Positions 34,321-44,493 of a stretch of 64,000 nucleotides of DNA are shown here, piece by piece; within the stretch, counting starts at the first letter, position 1, and the number at the start of each line of letters is the position of its first letter. The notes under the pieces are model-generated. The model saw nothing but the letters and a program-made list of their open reading frames with translations. It was not told where the DNA came from and made no database searches. The stretch is from Gordonia sihwensis NBRC 108236. Its GTDB lineage: Bacteria; Actinomycetota; Actinomycetes; Mycobacteriales; Mycobacteriaceae. The stretch spans positions 19,383-83,382 of the forward strand of contig NZ_BANU01000029.1 of the NCBI RefSeq assembly GCF_000333035.1, given 5' to 3'. The translations under genes were made by a program, and so were the position numbers.

Positions 34321-34341
34321 AGGCGGGCTTGCGGCCGCCTC
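34320..34341. terminator. Bidirectional hairpin between DUF4395 and ppx
   Basis: GAGGCGG (34320-34326) pairs with CCGCCTC (34335-34341) with an 8-nt loop. It lies between two convergent genes, touching the DUF4395 stop codon. Confidence 0.55.
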
Positions 34342-34343
34342 CC

Positions 34344-35306
34344 TCAGCGAGCGGCCAGACCCAACGCGATCCCGTCCAGGATGTCGTGCTCCGAGACCAC
34401 CATCTCGGTGATGGCGGCACGGTCGGCCAACTGTCGCGCCAGCTCACGGGTCACGAGCGCGCCGCCGCCGATGACGTCGGCACGCCCCGGATGCATCGGT
34501 CCGAGCGCCAGCCGCTCCTCGCGTGTCATCGCGACGATGCGTCCGCAGAGGACGTGAAGTTCCGCCAGCGGGATCCGCGAGTGGTGGATCACCTCGGGGT
34601 CGTACTCGGTGAGACCGGCGTGAAGAGCCGCGAACGTCGTCAACGTTCCGGCGACCCCCACCCACGTGCGCGCGGGGCCGACATCGACCGCGGCGAACGC
34701 CTTTGAGAGTTCCTCCGCCGCGATCGCCGCGGCACGGGCGCGCTCGTCCAGGGTCGGCGGATCGGACGCGAGTGCTCGTTCGGTGAGTCGCACGCAGCCG
34801 ATGTCGGCGGAGTACGCGCCGGCCACGACCGCCTGCCCTCGCGACACCGAGCCGACGACGACCTCGGTGCTGCCCCCGCCGAGGTCGGTGACCACGAAGG
34901 GACCGTCCGCCGGGTCCAGCCCGCCGACGGCGCCCCGGAACGACAGCCGTGCCTCCTCGTCACCGGAGATCACTTCGGCCACCGCGCCCTGCTGCACCTT
35001 GCCGAGCAGTTCGGCCGTCATCGCGAAGAACTCGTCGCGGTTGCCCGCGTCCCGCGTCGCGGACGTCGCGACCATGCGGACTCGCTCCACCCCGGCCGCG
35101 ACCATCGCCTCGACGTAGCCCGCCAGCGCCGCGCGGGTGCGCTCGATCGCCTCGTCGGCGAACTGGCCGGTCGCGTCGACGCCCTGCCCCAACCGCACCA
35201 CCAGCATGTCGCGCCGGACGTCGGAGAGCGCTCCGTTCTCGTCGACGTCGGCGATCAGCAGCCGGATCGAGTTGGTGCCGCAGTCGACGGCGGCCACCCG
35301 GGTCAC
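34344..35306 (-). CDS. ppx: Exopolyphosphatase/guanosine pentaphosphate phosphatase family (Ppx/GppA)
   Basis: This 320-residue ASKHA-fold phosphatase has DCGTNSIRLLIAD at the N-terminus and TDLGGGSTEVVVG near residue 140, both phosphate-binding loops. It degrades polyphosphate or pppGpp. The GTG at 35306 overlaps the DUF501 stop (GTGA). The block eno-ftsB-DUF501-ppx matches Mycobacterium Rv1023-Rv1026, so orthology to the Rv1026-type enzyme is likely. The family's longer HD-domain extension is absent, as in mycobacterial Ppx proteins. Confidence 0.92.
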   Translation of the reverse strand: MTRVAAVDCGTNSIRLLIADVDENGALSDVRRDMLVVRLGQGVDATGQFADEAIERTRAALAGYVEAMVAAGVERVRMVATSATRDAGNRDEFFAMTAELLGKVQQGAVAEVISGDEEARLSFRGAVGGLDPADGPFVVTDLGGGSTEVVVGSVSRGQAVVAGAYSADIGCVRLTERALASDPPTLDERARAAAIAAEELSKAFAAVDVGPARTWVGVAGTLTTFAALHAGLTEYDPEVIHHSRIPLAELHVLCGRIVAMTREERLALGPMHPGRADVIGGGALVTRELARQLADRAAITEMVVSEHDILDGIALGLAAR

Positions 35307-35830
35307 GCGCCGGCCTCGTCGGAATCCGGTGCGTGCAACGGCCAGTCGGCGGGCACGGCGATGCCGCGGAGCTTTTCGATGTCGGCGAGCAGTGCGACGG
35401 CCTCGTCGCCCAGCGGGTTGACGCCCGGCCCCTTGGCCAGTGAATGCGCCACCAGCACGTGCAGGCACTTCACCCGATCGGGCATGCCGCCGCCGGCGAA
35501 GTCGGTGCCGAGCGATTCGATCGCGTCACGCTCGGCGAGGTAGCTCTCGTACGCCGCGCGGTAACCGGCAGCGAGGTCGGCGTCCTCGGCCAGCCGTGAG
35601 GTCATCTCGCGCATCACGCCACCCGACTCCAGACGGCTGCAGGCCCCCGTCAACCGCGGGTCGGTCAGATAGTAGAGCGTCGGAAAGGGGGTGCCGTCGG
35701 GCAACCGGGGTGCCGTCTTCACGACCGCGGGCTGACCGTCCGGAGTGCGGTAACTGATCTCCAGCACCCCGCGCGGCTCACGTCCCAACTGCTTCGCGAC
35801 CAGTTGCAGGTCGGCTTCGGTGATGCTCAC
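35303..35830 (-). CDS. DUF501 protein
   Basis: This 175-residue conserved protein contains the DUF501 signatures: TPFPTLYYLTDPRL near residue 48, GGGMPDRVKCLHVLVAH (about 111-127) and NPLGDEAV. Its role is not established. Its genomic position between ftsB/divIC and ppx is conserved in Mycobacteriales (Rv1025). It overlaps ppx by 4 nt and lies directly next to the septum-protein gene, so this is a tight operon. Confidence 0.9.
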   Translation of the reverse strand: MSITEADLQLVAKQLGREPRGVLEISYRTPDGQPAVVKTAPRLPDGTPFPTLYYLTDPRLTGACSRLESGGVMREMTSRLAEDADLAAGYRAAYESYLAERDAIESLGTDFAGGGMPDRVKCLHVLVAHSLAKGPGVNPLGDEAVALLADIEKLRGIAVPADWPLHAPDSDEAGA

Positions 35831-36538
35831 TTACCCTCGGGTCTCCGGCGGCGTCGACACCGCATCCATCAGATTCTCGTACCACGGCGTGGCTTTGCGT
35901 TGACGCTCCGCAGCCTGCTCCGCCTCTTGCTGCTGGCGCGTCGGGTTGATGATGACGATCGGCTTCTCGCCCTTCGGCACGTACTGCAGACGCTGCCGCG
36001 CCTGCGCCTCGATGTACGCCGGATCGCTCTGCTGCGCCAGCTTGTCCTTGTACTGCTGAGTCTCCCGCCGCAGCTGCGCATTCGACTCCTGCAGCTGGTT
36101 GAACTCGTTGCGCTGGGCGATGTAGGTCCGCACCGGGACGGCGAGCGTCAGCATCAGGAAGATCGCCATGCCGACCGCGATGCCGACTGTCGTCACGCTG
36201 ACGCCGCGACGCTGCGCGAACAGGACGAGCCGGGACGGCGACGCCGGGAGGTCCCCGGACGCATTGCCGCGAGGACGCTCCGAGGTGCGACGACGGCGAG
36301 CGCCGGCATGGGAGGCGCCTACCGACGCGCCGCCGAGATCAGCACGCGGATCGCCGTCACCGGCCGACTCGCGGGGCGCGGTCGGCTGGGGCGGAACAGC
36401 AGAGTCGCGAGACCGGGTGCGCCGCTGGTCGGGACGCGATCGACGCGACGAACTCGCCGGCCGATCGGATCGCCCGCGACTGCTGCGCCGGCGGGCGGCG
36501 CCACCGCTCCCCCCGCTCCCGGTCTCGCCTTCTGCCAT
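35831..36538 (-). CDS. Septum formation initiator (FtsB/DivIC family)
   Basis: This 235-residue protein has an unusually long, basic, low-complexity cytoplasmic N-terminus (about 1-105, rich in R, S, G). One membrane helix (SVTTVGIAVGMAIFLMLTLA, about 112-131) precedes a coiled coil (NEFNQLQESNAQLRRETQQY) and a segment with YIEAQARQRLQYVPKGE typical of FtsB/DivIC. It would join the FtsQ-FtsL divisome complex. The gene sits between eno and DUF501, as in Mycobacterium (Rv1024). The symbol is left empty because FtsB and DivIC are not separable here. Confidence 0.9.
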   Translation of the reverse strand: MAEGETGSGGSGGAARRRSSRGRSDRPASSSRRSRPDQRRTRSRDSAVPPQPTAPRESAGDGDPRADLGGASVGASHAGARRRRTSERPRGNASGDLPASPSRLVLFAQRRGVSVTTVGIAVGMAIFLMLTLAVPVRTYIAQRNEFNQLQESNAQLRRETQQYKDKLAQQSDPAYIEAQARQRLQYVPKGEKPIVIINPTRQQQEAEQAAERQRKATPWYENLMDAVSTPPETRG

Positions 36539-36551
36539 ACCTACTAGCTAA

Positions 36552-37838
<1,287 letters not shown>

Positions 37839-37915
37839 TCAGCCCCAATTCGATGTTCGATGTCGTCGGGTCGGCGGAGACGCCGACAGATTCCGAGGTC
37901 CAGGATAAACGCAGA

Positions 37916-38680
37916 TCAGTAGCGGATGTTCACGGAGTAGGCGTTCGCGTAGTTGCGCACCTTCAACACGTACTCGTCGTGATTGTTGTAGGCGTGCACG
38001 GCCGCTTCCCAGCCTTCGGGCGTGGTCATGTCGCCGCCCGCGTACACGCAGAGATACCGCGCCGCCGACAGCGCCGCGTCGTCGATGTTGTCCGGGTCGG
38101 CCGCGCCGTCGCCATTCGCGTCCACTCCGTAGCGCATCCACGTCTCGGGAATGAACTGGAACGGTCCCATCGCGCGGTCGTAGGTCGTGTCTCCGTCGAG
38201 CCGCCCTTTGTCTGTGTCACGGATCACCCGGTTGCCCTTGGTGCCGTCGAGAGCGGGACCGCGGATCTCCGGGCGCACGTCGCCGTTGGGTGCGACGTTG
38301 GCGCCCCCGTGCCTGCCGTGCTTGGTCTCCACCGCGGCGATCCCGGCAAGCGTGGTCCAGCCGATCCCGCACTCGGGATGCTGTTGACGCTGGATTTCGG
38401 CGGCGTTGCCGTACGCCTCCAGAGCGGTCAGCGGAATGGCCGTCGCATCGGAGATGGGCATGGCCCACTCACGCATCTTGTCCGCGGTGCGGCCGGGCGA
38501 GTTGATGTCGATGTAGGGCTGCTGGGTTCCGACCCCGGGCGGCAGCCCGTCGGGGATGTCCGGACGGTCCCACGGCATCCGGATCCCGCACGACGACAGC
38601 GAGACCGCGACGGCGACCGCGATGGGAGCGACCCACCACCGGCGCCGATTGGTCGTCACCGATCGCACAACTCGGGTCAC
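37916..38680 (-). CDS. lpqU: Lytic-transglycosylase-like lipoprotein LpqU
   Basis: This 254-residue lipoprotein has a signal sequence ending in the lipobox SLSSC. Its C-terminal SLT-like domain contains GIGWTTLAGIAAVETKHGRH (catalytic-type Glu), AMGPFQFIPETWMRYGVDAN and ALSAARYLCV. It should cleave peptidoglycan at the cell surface during growth. GTG at 38680 has GAGG upstream. The position directly before eno matches Rv1022 (lpqU) of M. tuberculosis, which supports the symbol. In mycobacteria mazG and mfd come immediately before it; here about 9 kb of other genes intervene. Confidence 0.9.
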   Translation of the reverse strand: MTRVVRSVTTNRRRWWVAPIAVAVAVSLSSCGIRMPWDRPDIPDGLPPGVGTQQPYIDINSPGRTADKMREWAMPISDATAIPLTALEAYGNAAEIQRQQHPECGIGWTTLAGIAAVETKHGRHGGANVAPNGDVRPEIRGPALDGTKGNRVIRDTDKGRLDGDTTYDRAMGPFQFIPETWMRYGVDANGDGAADPDNIDDAALSAARYLCVYAGGDMTTPEGWEAAVHAYNNHDEYVLKVRNYANAYSVNIRY

Positions 38681-38882
38681 AGGTCCTCATCTCTCGTCAC
38701 TGCACTGGATCTCTCGTCACTGCCACTCGATCGCACCGCACCGGCTCGCCGGAACGGCCGGGGGTCACGGCGCGCACAAGCCTCGCACACCACCAGACCA
38801 ACTCCGAAAACGCCGCGGGAGTTCCCGCCGCTGATCCGGTTTACGCATTTCCGGCGTCGATGCAGCTAGAGGACGAATCCGA

Positions 38883-38901
38883 TTAGGAGAGGCTCACCCA
38901 A
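38883..38901 (+). promoter_or_regulatory. IdeR/DtxR-like iron box upstream of efeU
   Basis: The 19-bp stretch beginning TTAGGAGAGGCT matches the iron-box consensus at 15 of 19 positions. It sits about 67 bp before the efeU start in the gap between lpqU and efeU. Iron repression of efeUOB is the likely meaning. Confidence 0.75.
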
Positions 38902-38967
38902 CGTGGGTTATCCTTACCGGGTTGTCCGGCCAACCTGACCGGCGGCGCACGGCGGAAGGAAAAGACG

Positions 38968-39861
38968 GTGACGATGCTCATCGCACAGGGCGCCCCCTCG
39001 GTGGTGACCCAGATGGTCGGGAGCGGTCTGATCGGTGTGCGCGAGGGGCTGGAAGCCGGGATCGTGGTCATGGTCCTCATCGCTTTCGCGGTGAAGTCCG
39101 AACGCCGCGACTCGCTCAAGTGGATCTGGCTCGGCGTCGCCGCGGCGCTCACGATGATGATCGCGACGTTCCTCATCATTCAGTTCGGTTCGTCGACGAT
39201 CTCCTCCCTGGGCGCCGAGCTGCTCGCAGGGATCGCGTCCCTGGTCGCCGTCGCCATCGTCACGTTCATGGTTCTGTGGATGCGCAAAGCCGCCGCACAT
39301 ATATCGGGCGATCTGAAGTCGGGGCTGACCAACGCTCTGGCGGTCGGCGGCGCCGCTGTCTTCGGACTGGCCTTCCTGGCCGTCGGACGCGAGGGCTTCG
39401 AGACCGCCCTGCTGATGGTCGGGTATGCCGAGAGCGTCTCCGGCGGGGTATGGCCCCTTGTGGGTCTGTTGCTCGGCATGCTCATCGCGGTGGTGCTGAC
39501 GTGGCTGTTGTACAAGGGCGCCATCGCGATCGACTTCGCCAGATTCTTCACCTACACCGGCTACTTCCTGATCGTCGTCGCCGCGGGCATCCTCGCCTAC
39601 GGTGTCGGTGCGCTTCAGGTGTACGGCTGGCTGCCCGGCCTCGGCGAAATCGCCTTCGACATCTCGTCCTGGTACGACCAGAGCGCCTGGTACGGCGTGA
39701 TCCTGGCCGGCATCTTCAACTTCCGCCCGGAGCCCACCGTCCTGCAGGTGATCGCCTGGGCCGGATACATCGTCATCGTGGGCGGGCTGTTCTACGCCCG
39801 CGGACGGTCGTCGACGCGCAGACCCGAGGCTGCCCCCGCCACGCTGGAAGAGGCCTCATAA
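38968..39861 (+). CDS. efeU: Iron permease EfeU (FTR1 family)
   Basis: This 297-residue membrane permease has the two FTR1 REGxE motifs: REGLEAGIVV near residue 25 and REGFETALL near 141. Seven hydrophobic helices are apparent. It imports ferric iron made available by EfeO/EfeB. The GTG at 38968 has GGAAGG upstream; ATG at 38974 is next in frame. It is the first gene of efeUOB, with efeO 81 nt downstream. Confidence 0.95.
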   Translation: MTMLIAQGAPSVVTQMVGSGLIGVREGLEAGIVVMVLIAFAVKSERRDSLKWIWLGVAAALTMMIATFLIIQFGSSTISSLGAELLAGIASLVAVAIVTFMVLWMRKAAAHISGDLKSGLTNALAVGGAAVFGLAFLAVGREGFETALLMVGYAESVSGGVWPLVGLLLGMLIAVVLTWLLYKGAIAIDFARFFTYTGYFLIVVAAGILAYGVGALQVYGWLPGLGEIAFDISSWYDQSAWYGVILAGIFNFRPEPTVLQVIAWAGYIVIVGGLFYARGRSSTRRPEAAPATLEEAS

Positions 39862-39942
39862 GCCGCATCGCCCGGGCGCACTCCCGTCCTCCCCCACCAC
39901 GCCGACTCCGACTCACCGCGTGGACACCGTGAAAGGAACACC

Positions 39943-41160
39943 ATGGTCAAGCTCTCCCCCGTTCTGCGGAACGTCGTCGTGCTCGGCGCTGTGGCCGCCA
40001 CGCCGCTGGCACTGGCCGCATGCGAGGCGAAATCGTCCGGCGACGGCGCGGTGACTGTGACCTCGTCCAACGACGGCTGCGAACTGTCGACCACCGATCT
40101 GCAGACCGGCACCGCGAACTTCGAGATCAGCAACGCCGGATCCAAGGTCACCGAGTTCTACGTCTACGGCAAGAACAATCGCGTCCTCGCCGAGGTGGAG
40201 AACATCGGTCCGGGCCTCAAGGGCAAGCTCAGCGTGGAGTTCAGCGAGCCGGGGACCTACACCGTCGCGTGCAAACCGGGCATGGTCGGAACCGGCATCC
40301 GACAGAAGATCGAAGTGACCGGCGAGACCAAGCAGAAGAGCCAGGCTCCGGCCGATGTCGAGGCCGCCAAGCAGCGCTACCTCGAGTACGTCCGCGGCCA
40401 GCTCAACGGATTGGTCGCACAGGTGCAGACCTTCACCGGCGACGTCAAGAGCGGCGATCTGGATGCGGCTCGCAACGGCTTCGGCCTGGTCCGCACGTTC
40501 TACGAGCGCATCGAGCCGGTCGCCGAGTCGTTCCCCGACCTCGACCCCAAGATCGACATGCGCTGGGACGACACCGAGGACGGCAAGCAGGAGTTCACCG
40601 GATTCCACCGCATCGAGCGCTTCCTCTTCCCTCCGAAGGCCGATGAGGTCGGCGAAGCCGAAGGTCAGGTGGCGCCCGCGGACGCCGCCGCCGCGAAGAC
40701 CGCCGATTCCAAGGCCGCCATCGACAAGGCCGCCGATCAGCTCCTGACCGACGCGACGCAACTGCGCGACGAGGTCTCCGCCCCCGGTTTCGAGTTCGAG
40801 ACGCAGATGTTCGTCCACGGCCCGCAGGCGCTGATCGACGAGATCGCCAAGACAAAGGTGGCCGGCGAGGAGGATCGCTACAGCCACACCGACCTGTGGG
40901 ACATCGCCGCCAACATCGACGGCTCCGAGACGCTGATCGCGGAACTGCAGCCGATGATCTCGGCGCGCGACCCGAAGCTGATGGACAAGATCACCGCTCA
41001 GTTCGCCGACGTCCGGTCGTTCATCGACCAGTTCCGCGAGGGCGACGGCCACGCCTCGTACGACAAGGTGTCGCCGGCACAGCGCAAGGAGTTGTCGGAC
41101 AAGGTGGACGCCCTCTCGGCGACTCTGTCGCAGGTGCCCGGCCTGGTTCTGCAGAAGTGA
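39943..41160 (+). CDS. efeO: Iron-binding lipoprotein EfeO (cupredoxin plus M75 domain)
   Basis: This 405-residue lipoprotein has a lipobox (ALAAC) near residue 27. A short cupredoxin-like domain follows (to about 125, KVTEFYVYGKNNRVLAEVEN). The imelysin/M75 domain (about 140-400) carries the HxxE motif in GFHRIERFLF. It binds ferric/ferrous iron on the cell surface and hands it to EfeU. GAAAGGA precedes the ATG at 39943. Fourteen nt separate its stop from efeB. Confidence 0.94.
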   Translation: MVKLSPVLRNVVVLGAVAATPLALAACEAKSSGDGAVTVTSSNDGCELSTTDLQTGTANFEISNAGSKVTEFYVYGKNNRVLAEVENIGPGLKGKLSVEFSEPGTYTVACKPGMVGTGIRQKIEVTGETKQKSQAPADVEAAKQRYLEYVRGQLNGLVAQVQTFTGDVKSGDLDAARNGFGLVRTFYERIEPVAESFPDLDPKIDMRWDDTEDGKQEFTGFHRIERFLFPPKADEVGEAEGQVAPADAAAAKTADSKAAIDKAADQLLTDATQLRDEVSAPGFEFETQMFVHGPQALIDEIAKTKVAGEEDRYSHTDLWDIAANIDGSETLIAELQPMISARDPKLMDKITAQFADVRSFIDQFREGDGHASYDKVSPAQRKELSDKVDALSATLSQVPGLVLQK

Positions 41161-41173
41161 GCGGGAATACGAA

Positions 41174-42556
41174 GTGAGTGACAGCGAAGCGCAGCCGACC
41201 GGAGACCCTGAGGCTGGTCGAGTGCCCGATGCGAGCGAAGCGAGCAACGGGCGTATCGAGACCCCCGCACCCGACGCACCCAAGCCCGGTGTGTCCCGCC
41301 GCACCGTGCTCGGTGCCGCGGGGGTCGGCATCGCAGCCGGTCTCGCCGGCGGAGCCGCGATCGGCGCGACCGTCGGAGGTCGTGGCGACTCCGAGCCCGA
41401 CCGCGTCGTCGCATTCCGCGGCGAGAGGCAGGCCGGCATCGTCACCGAGGCTCAGGACCGCCTGCACTTCGCCGCCTTCGACGTCATCACCGACTCGCGT
41501 GAAGCGCTGGTCGACATGTTGAAGAAGTGGACTGTCGCGGCCGAGCGGATGACGCGCGGTGAGGAGACCGTTCCCGGCGGTGCCACCGGCATGGGCGAGT
41601 ATCACCCGCCCGCCGACACCGGCGAGGCACTGGGCCTGTCGCCCGCACACCTCACCCTCACCATCGGCTTCGGCCCCGGACTGTTCGGGCCGAGCGCCTC
41701 CGACCCCGGCCGCAAGGACCGGTTCGGCATCGCCGACCGCAAGCCCGCGGCCCTCGCCGACCTGCCGGCGTTCGCGCAGGAGAAGATCGAGCCCTCGCGC
41801 TCGTTCGGCGACATCTGCATCCAGGCGTGCGCCGACGATCCGCAGGTCGCGGTCCATGCCGTCCGCAACCTCGCGCGTATCGGCGTCGGCGTCGTCTCCG
41901 TCCGGTGGTCGCAGCTCGGTTTCGGTCGCACGTCGTCCACGACCCGCTCGCAGGAGACGCCGCGCAACATGTTCGGTTTCAAGGACGGCACCGCCAACAT
42001 CCGGGCCGAGGACACCGAGACCCTCGATAAATGGGTGTGGGTGGCTCCCGGCGACAACCCGCCGGCGGCACAGTGGATGACCGGCGGCACCTATCTCGTC
42101 GCACGGCGCATCCGGATGGACATCGAACCCTGGGACCGAGCGAATCTGAAGGAGCAGGAGGACATCATCGGCCGGACCAAGCAGTCCGGCGCGCCGCTCA
42201 GCGGCGAGGACGAGTTCGACGAGCCCGATTTCCAGATCACCTCATACGGCACGCCGATCATTCCGCTGACCTCCCACGTCCGTCTCGCTCACCCCGACAT
42301 GAACAACGGTGCGCAGATCCTGCGGCGCGGATACAACTTCACCGACGGCTCGGACGGTTTCGGCCATCTCGACGCGGGACTCTTCTTCGTCGCCTTCAAC
42401 CGCGACAGCTTCAAGCAGTTCGTGCCGATGCAGCACCAGTTGTCACGCAAGGACGCGATGACCGAATATCTGATACCGAACGGTTCGGCGATCTTCGCCG
42501 TCCCGCCGGGGCTGCGTCCCGGTGAATACTGGGGACAACGTCTGTTCGAGAAGTAG
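41174..42556 (+). CDS. efeB: Tat-exported DyP-type heme peroxidase EfeB
   Basis: This 460-residue protein is a DyP-type peroxidase. SRRTVLGAAGVGIA (about residues 40-53) is a twin-arginine signal, preceded by an unusually long polar n-region of about 38 residues. The DyP core shows GFKDGTANI (the GxxDG motif, near 270) and later heme-binding segments ending SHVRLAHPD. It oxidises or liberates heme/ferrous iron in the envelope for EfeO-EfeU. The long n-region partly comes from a REP-like repeat at 41212-41263. GTG at 41174 is the start. Confidence 0.94.
   Translation: MSDSEAQPTGDPEAGRVPDASEASNGRIETPAPDAPKPGVSRRTVLGAAGVGIAAGLAGGAAIGATVGGRGDSEPDRVVAFRGERQAGIVTEAQDRLHFAAFDVITDSREALVDMLKKWTVAAERMTRGEETVPGGATGMGEYHPPADTGEALGLSPAHLTLTIGFGPGLFGPSASDPGRKDRFGIADRKPAALADLPAFAQEKIEPSRSFGDICIQACADDPQVAVHAVRNLARIGVGVVSVRWSQLGFGRTSSTTRSQETPRNMFGFKDGTANIRAEDTETLDKWVWVAPGDNPPAAQWMTGGTYLVARRIRMDIEPWDRANLKEQEDIIGRTKQSGAPLSGEDEFDEPDFQITSYGTPIIPLTSHVRLAHPDMNNGAQILRRGYNFTDGSDGFGHLDAGLFFVAFNRDSFKQFVPMQHQLSRKDAMTEYLIPNGSAIFAVPPGLRPGEYWGQRLFEK
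41212..41263 (+). repeat. REP-like palindromic element inside efeB coding sequence
   Basis: This segment begins GGCTGGTCGAGT and ends GTATCGAGACC, with a CCCGATGC/GCAACGGG stem in between. The copy at 63750-63798 has the same ends and spacing. Here it is read in frame as PEAGRVPDASEASNGRIET in the region before the Tat motif. Confidence 0.8.
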
Positions 42557-42591
42557 CAGCGTCCCCTGACAATCGTAAGGACCTCACCGCC

Positions 42592-43005
42592 GTGCCCACG
42601 ACCATGGACCGGATCAGATCACTCGGAACCGCGTACACGCGCGTCCGTCGGACGTCTCGATTCGGCTGGGTGCTGCGGTACCTCACCATCGCGGTCGGCT
42701 TTCTGGTCACCGCCGCCGGGGTCATCACGATCCCGTATCCGGGGCCCGGATGGGCCATCGTCTTCCTCGGACTGCTCATTCTGTCGCAGGAACTGGAATG
42801 GGCGGCACGCCTGCGCAAGTGGATCATGTCCAGACTCAACTCGATGTACTCCGATTACATCGACGGCAATCGGCTGGCGCAGTTCGCGCTCGCCGTCGGT
42901 ACGTGCGCCATCGTCTTGCTGACACTGTGGGTGACGGGGGCACTCGACTTGGCGCAGGGCTGGGTCGGCCTCGACTACGGCTGGCTCGACTCGCCGCTGG
43001 GCTGA
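42592..43005 (+). CDS. PGPGW-motif membrane protein
   Basis: This 137-residue protein belongs to the small family with the PGPGW motif: IPYPGPGWAIVFLGLLILSQ near residue 48. Two to three hydrophobic segments are visible. Function is not known. It follows efeB by 35 nt and may still be part of the operon. The GTG at 42592 is the chosen start. Its stop codon overlaps a short tandem repeat. Confidence 0.85.
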   Translation: MPTTMDRIRSLGTAYTRVRRTSRFGWVLRYLTIAVGFLVTAAGVITIPYPGPGWAIVFLGLLILSQELEWAARLRKWIMSRLNSMYSDYIDGNRLAQFALAVGTCAIVLLTLWVTGALDLAQGWVGLDYGWLDSPLG

Positions 43006-43040
43006 CGGGTTGAGCTGACGGGTTGCGCTCACGGGTTGAG
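43002..43040. repeat. Three tandem 13-bp repeats
   Basis: Units CTGACGGGTTGAG, CTGACGGGTTGCG and CTCACGGGTTGAG lie end to end (43002-43014, 43015-43027, 43028-43040). The first includes the stop codon of the PGPGW gene. Confidence 0.85.
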
Positions 43041-43125
43041 CCGCCGGTCGTGTGATCGATCGACGCCTCGCCCGGCCGGGGCGACTTCGATCATCGGTGG
43101 CCCTCCCGGGTGCGAGGATCGACGG

Positions 43126-44430
43126 GTGAACGAGACCTCACCCGCCGCCGGCCGATCGACCTCCAGGCTGCGCGCCGTGGTCAGCGCACTCATGATCGTC
43201 GTCGCCTTGATCCTCGCGCCCGTCGCCTCCGTCGGGACATGGGTACGCCTGCAGCTCGTCGACAGCGACCAGTTCGTCGCGACCTTCGCCCCGCTCGCGG
43301 ACGATCCGGCGGTCCAGAACTTCGTCGCCGACCAGATCACCGATCAGATCAACCAGCAGGTCGATTTCGAGCAGATCATCGGTCAGGCCTTCGACGGAAT
43401 CTCCGAGTCCGGACTTCCGCCGCGGGCCGCTGCTGCCATCTCGTCTCTCCGGGGGCCCGCCGTCGCCGGCATCCAGTCGCTCGTCGCGTCGACGGCCCAG
43501 CGGCTGGTGGCCTCCGATCAGTTCGCCGATCTCTGGGCGCAGAGTCTGCGCGTCACCCACAGACAGGCGACGGCGCTGCTCAAGGATCAGCCCGACGCGG
43601 CGCTGGCGCTCTCCGACAGCGGCACCCTGAGCCTGCAGCTCGCCCCGCTGGTCGACGCGGTGAAGCAGCGTCTATCCGCCCGCGGCCTCGACTTCGTGAA
43701 CCGGATCCCGGTGACGAACCGATCAGTCACGATCCTCCACTCGGACTCGTTGGGTCTGGCGCGCGTCTCGTACCGGGTGGCCGTGATCGGCGGACTCTGG
43801 CTGTCGTGGGTGGCGGTCGGACTGCTCGTCGGCGGGATCCTGGTAGCCAACCGCCGGCGACGGGCGACGGTCGCGTCGTCGTTGGCCGCGGCCGTGATCT
43901 TCGCGCTGATGTCGATCGGCGTCTGGATCGGTGGAAATGTCTTCGTCTTCTCGATGAGCCCGAATCCGTTGCCGAGCGCTGTCGCGCACGCGATCTTCGA
44001 CCAGGTGACCGCGATGATGGCGTCGACGCTGCGGGCCCTCACCTTCCTCGGACTGCTGATCGCGGTGGTCGGCTGGTTCGCCGGCCCGGCGCGGCCCGCC
44101 CGCGCCGTGCGGTCGGTCCTCGACTCGGGGTTCACTGGTCTGCGTGGCGCGCTGGACCGCGCCGGCGGCGACACCCGTGGCTTCGGCCGAGCCGTCGACA
44201 AGTACCGCGCCGTGATCTACTGGATCGCCCTCGCACTCGGCATGGCCGCCATGTTCGCCGCGCGGCCGGTGACGTTCACCGCGATGGCCTGGCTGGTAGT
44301 CGCGCTGGTCGTCGTGGCAGTGGGTGTCGAGGTGGTCCGGAGACCGGAGGTGGGTGAGGGCGGCGTCACGTCTGAGCCGCCAGAAACCAGTTTGCCCGCA
44401 GCGACTCCTTCACCGACCGACCTCGGGTAG
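43126..44430 (+). CDS. Integral membrane protein of unknown function
   Basis: This 434-residue protein has an N-terminal membrane helix (VVSALMIVVALILAPVASVG). A large extracytoplasmic region (about 45-225) is rich in Gln, Asp and Ala helices (FVADQITDQINQQVDFEQII). Several C-terminal helices follow (LWLSWVAVGLLVGGILVA and on). The pattern resembles actinobacterial proteins of unknown role with a four-helix-like extracellular domain. GTG at 43126 is used because the frame upstream of it looks non-coding. Its C-terminal tail is acidic and proline-rich. Confidence 0.8.
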   Translation: MNETSPAAGRSTSRLRAVVSALMIVVALILAPVASVGTWVRLQLVDSDQFVATFAPLADDPAVQNFVADQITDQINQQVDFEQIIGQAFDGISESGLPPRAAAAISSLRGPAVAGIQSLVASTAQRLVASDQFADLWAQSLRVTHRQATALLKDQPDAALALSDSGTLSLQLAPLVDAVKQRLSARGLDFVNRIPVTNRSVTILHSDSLGLARVSYRVAVIGGLWLSWVAVGLLVGGILVANRRRRATVASSLAAAVIFALMSIGVWIGGNVFVFSMSPNPLPSAVAHAIFDQVTAMMASTLRALTFLGLLIAVVGWFAGPARPARAVRSVLDSGFTGLRGALDRAGGDTRGFGRAVDKYRAVIYWIALALGMAAMFAARPVTFTAMAWLVVALVVVAVGVEVVRRPEVGEGGVTSEPPETSLPAATPSPTDLG

Positions 44431-44465
44431 TCGCTAACAGCGCAAACCGGGGTGTTCGTGAGAAA

Positions 44466-44487
44466 TGTCGGTGGCGGATGCAACACT
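44466..44487 (+). promoter_or_regulatory. RecA-NDp/PafBC-type DNA-damage promoter
   Basis: The known mycobacterial motif is TTGTCRGTG, 8 nt, then TANNNT. Here TGTCGGTG (44466-44473), an 8-nt spacer and AACACT (44482-44487) fit closely. The only differences are the first T and the first base of the -10. A GTG start lies 6 nt downstream (44494), giving a leaderless transcript. This places the helicase gene in the LexA-independent damage response, if PafBC acts here. Confidence 0.7.
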
Positions 44488-44493
44488 GTGCGA

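Noticed and set aside
44452..44493. Earlier GTG starts of the helicase gene (44452, 44488)
   Set aside because: They lie upstream of or within the damage-type promoter; the start at 44494 fits a leaderless transcript.
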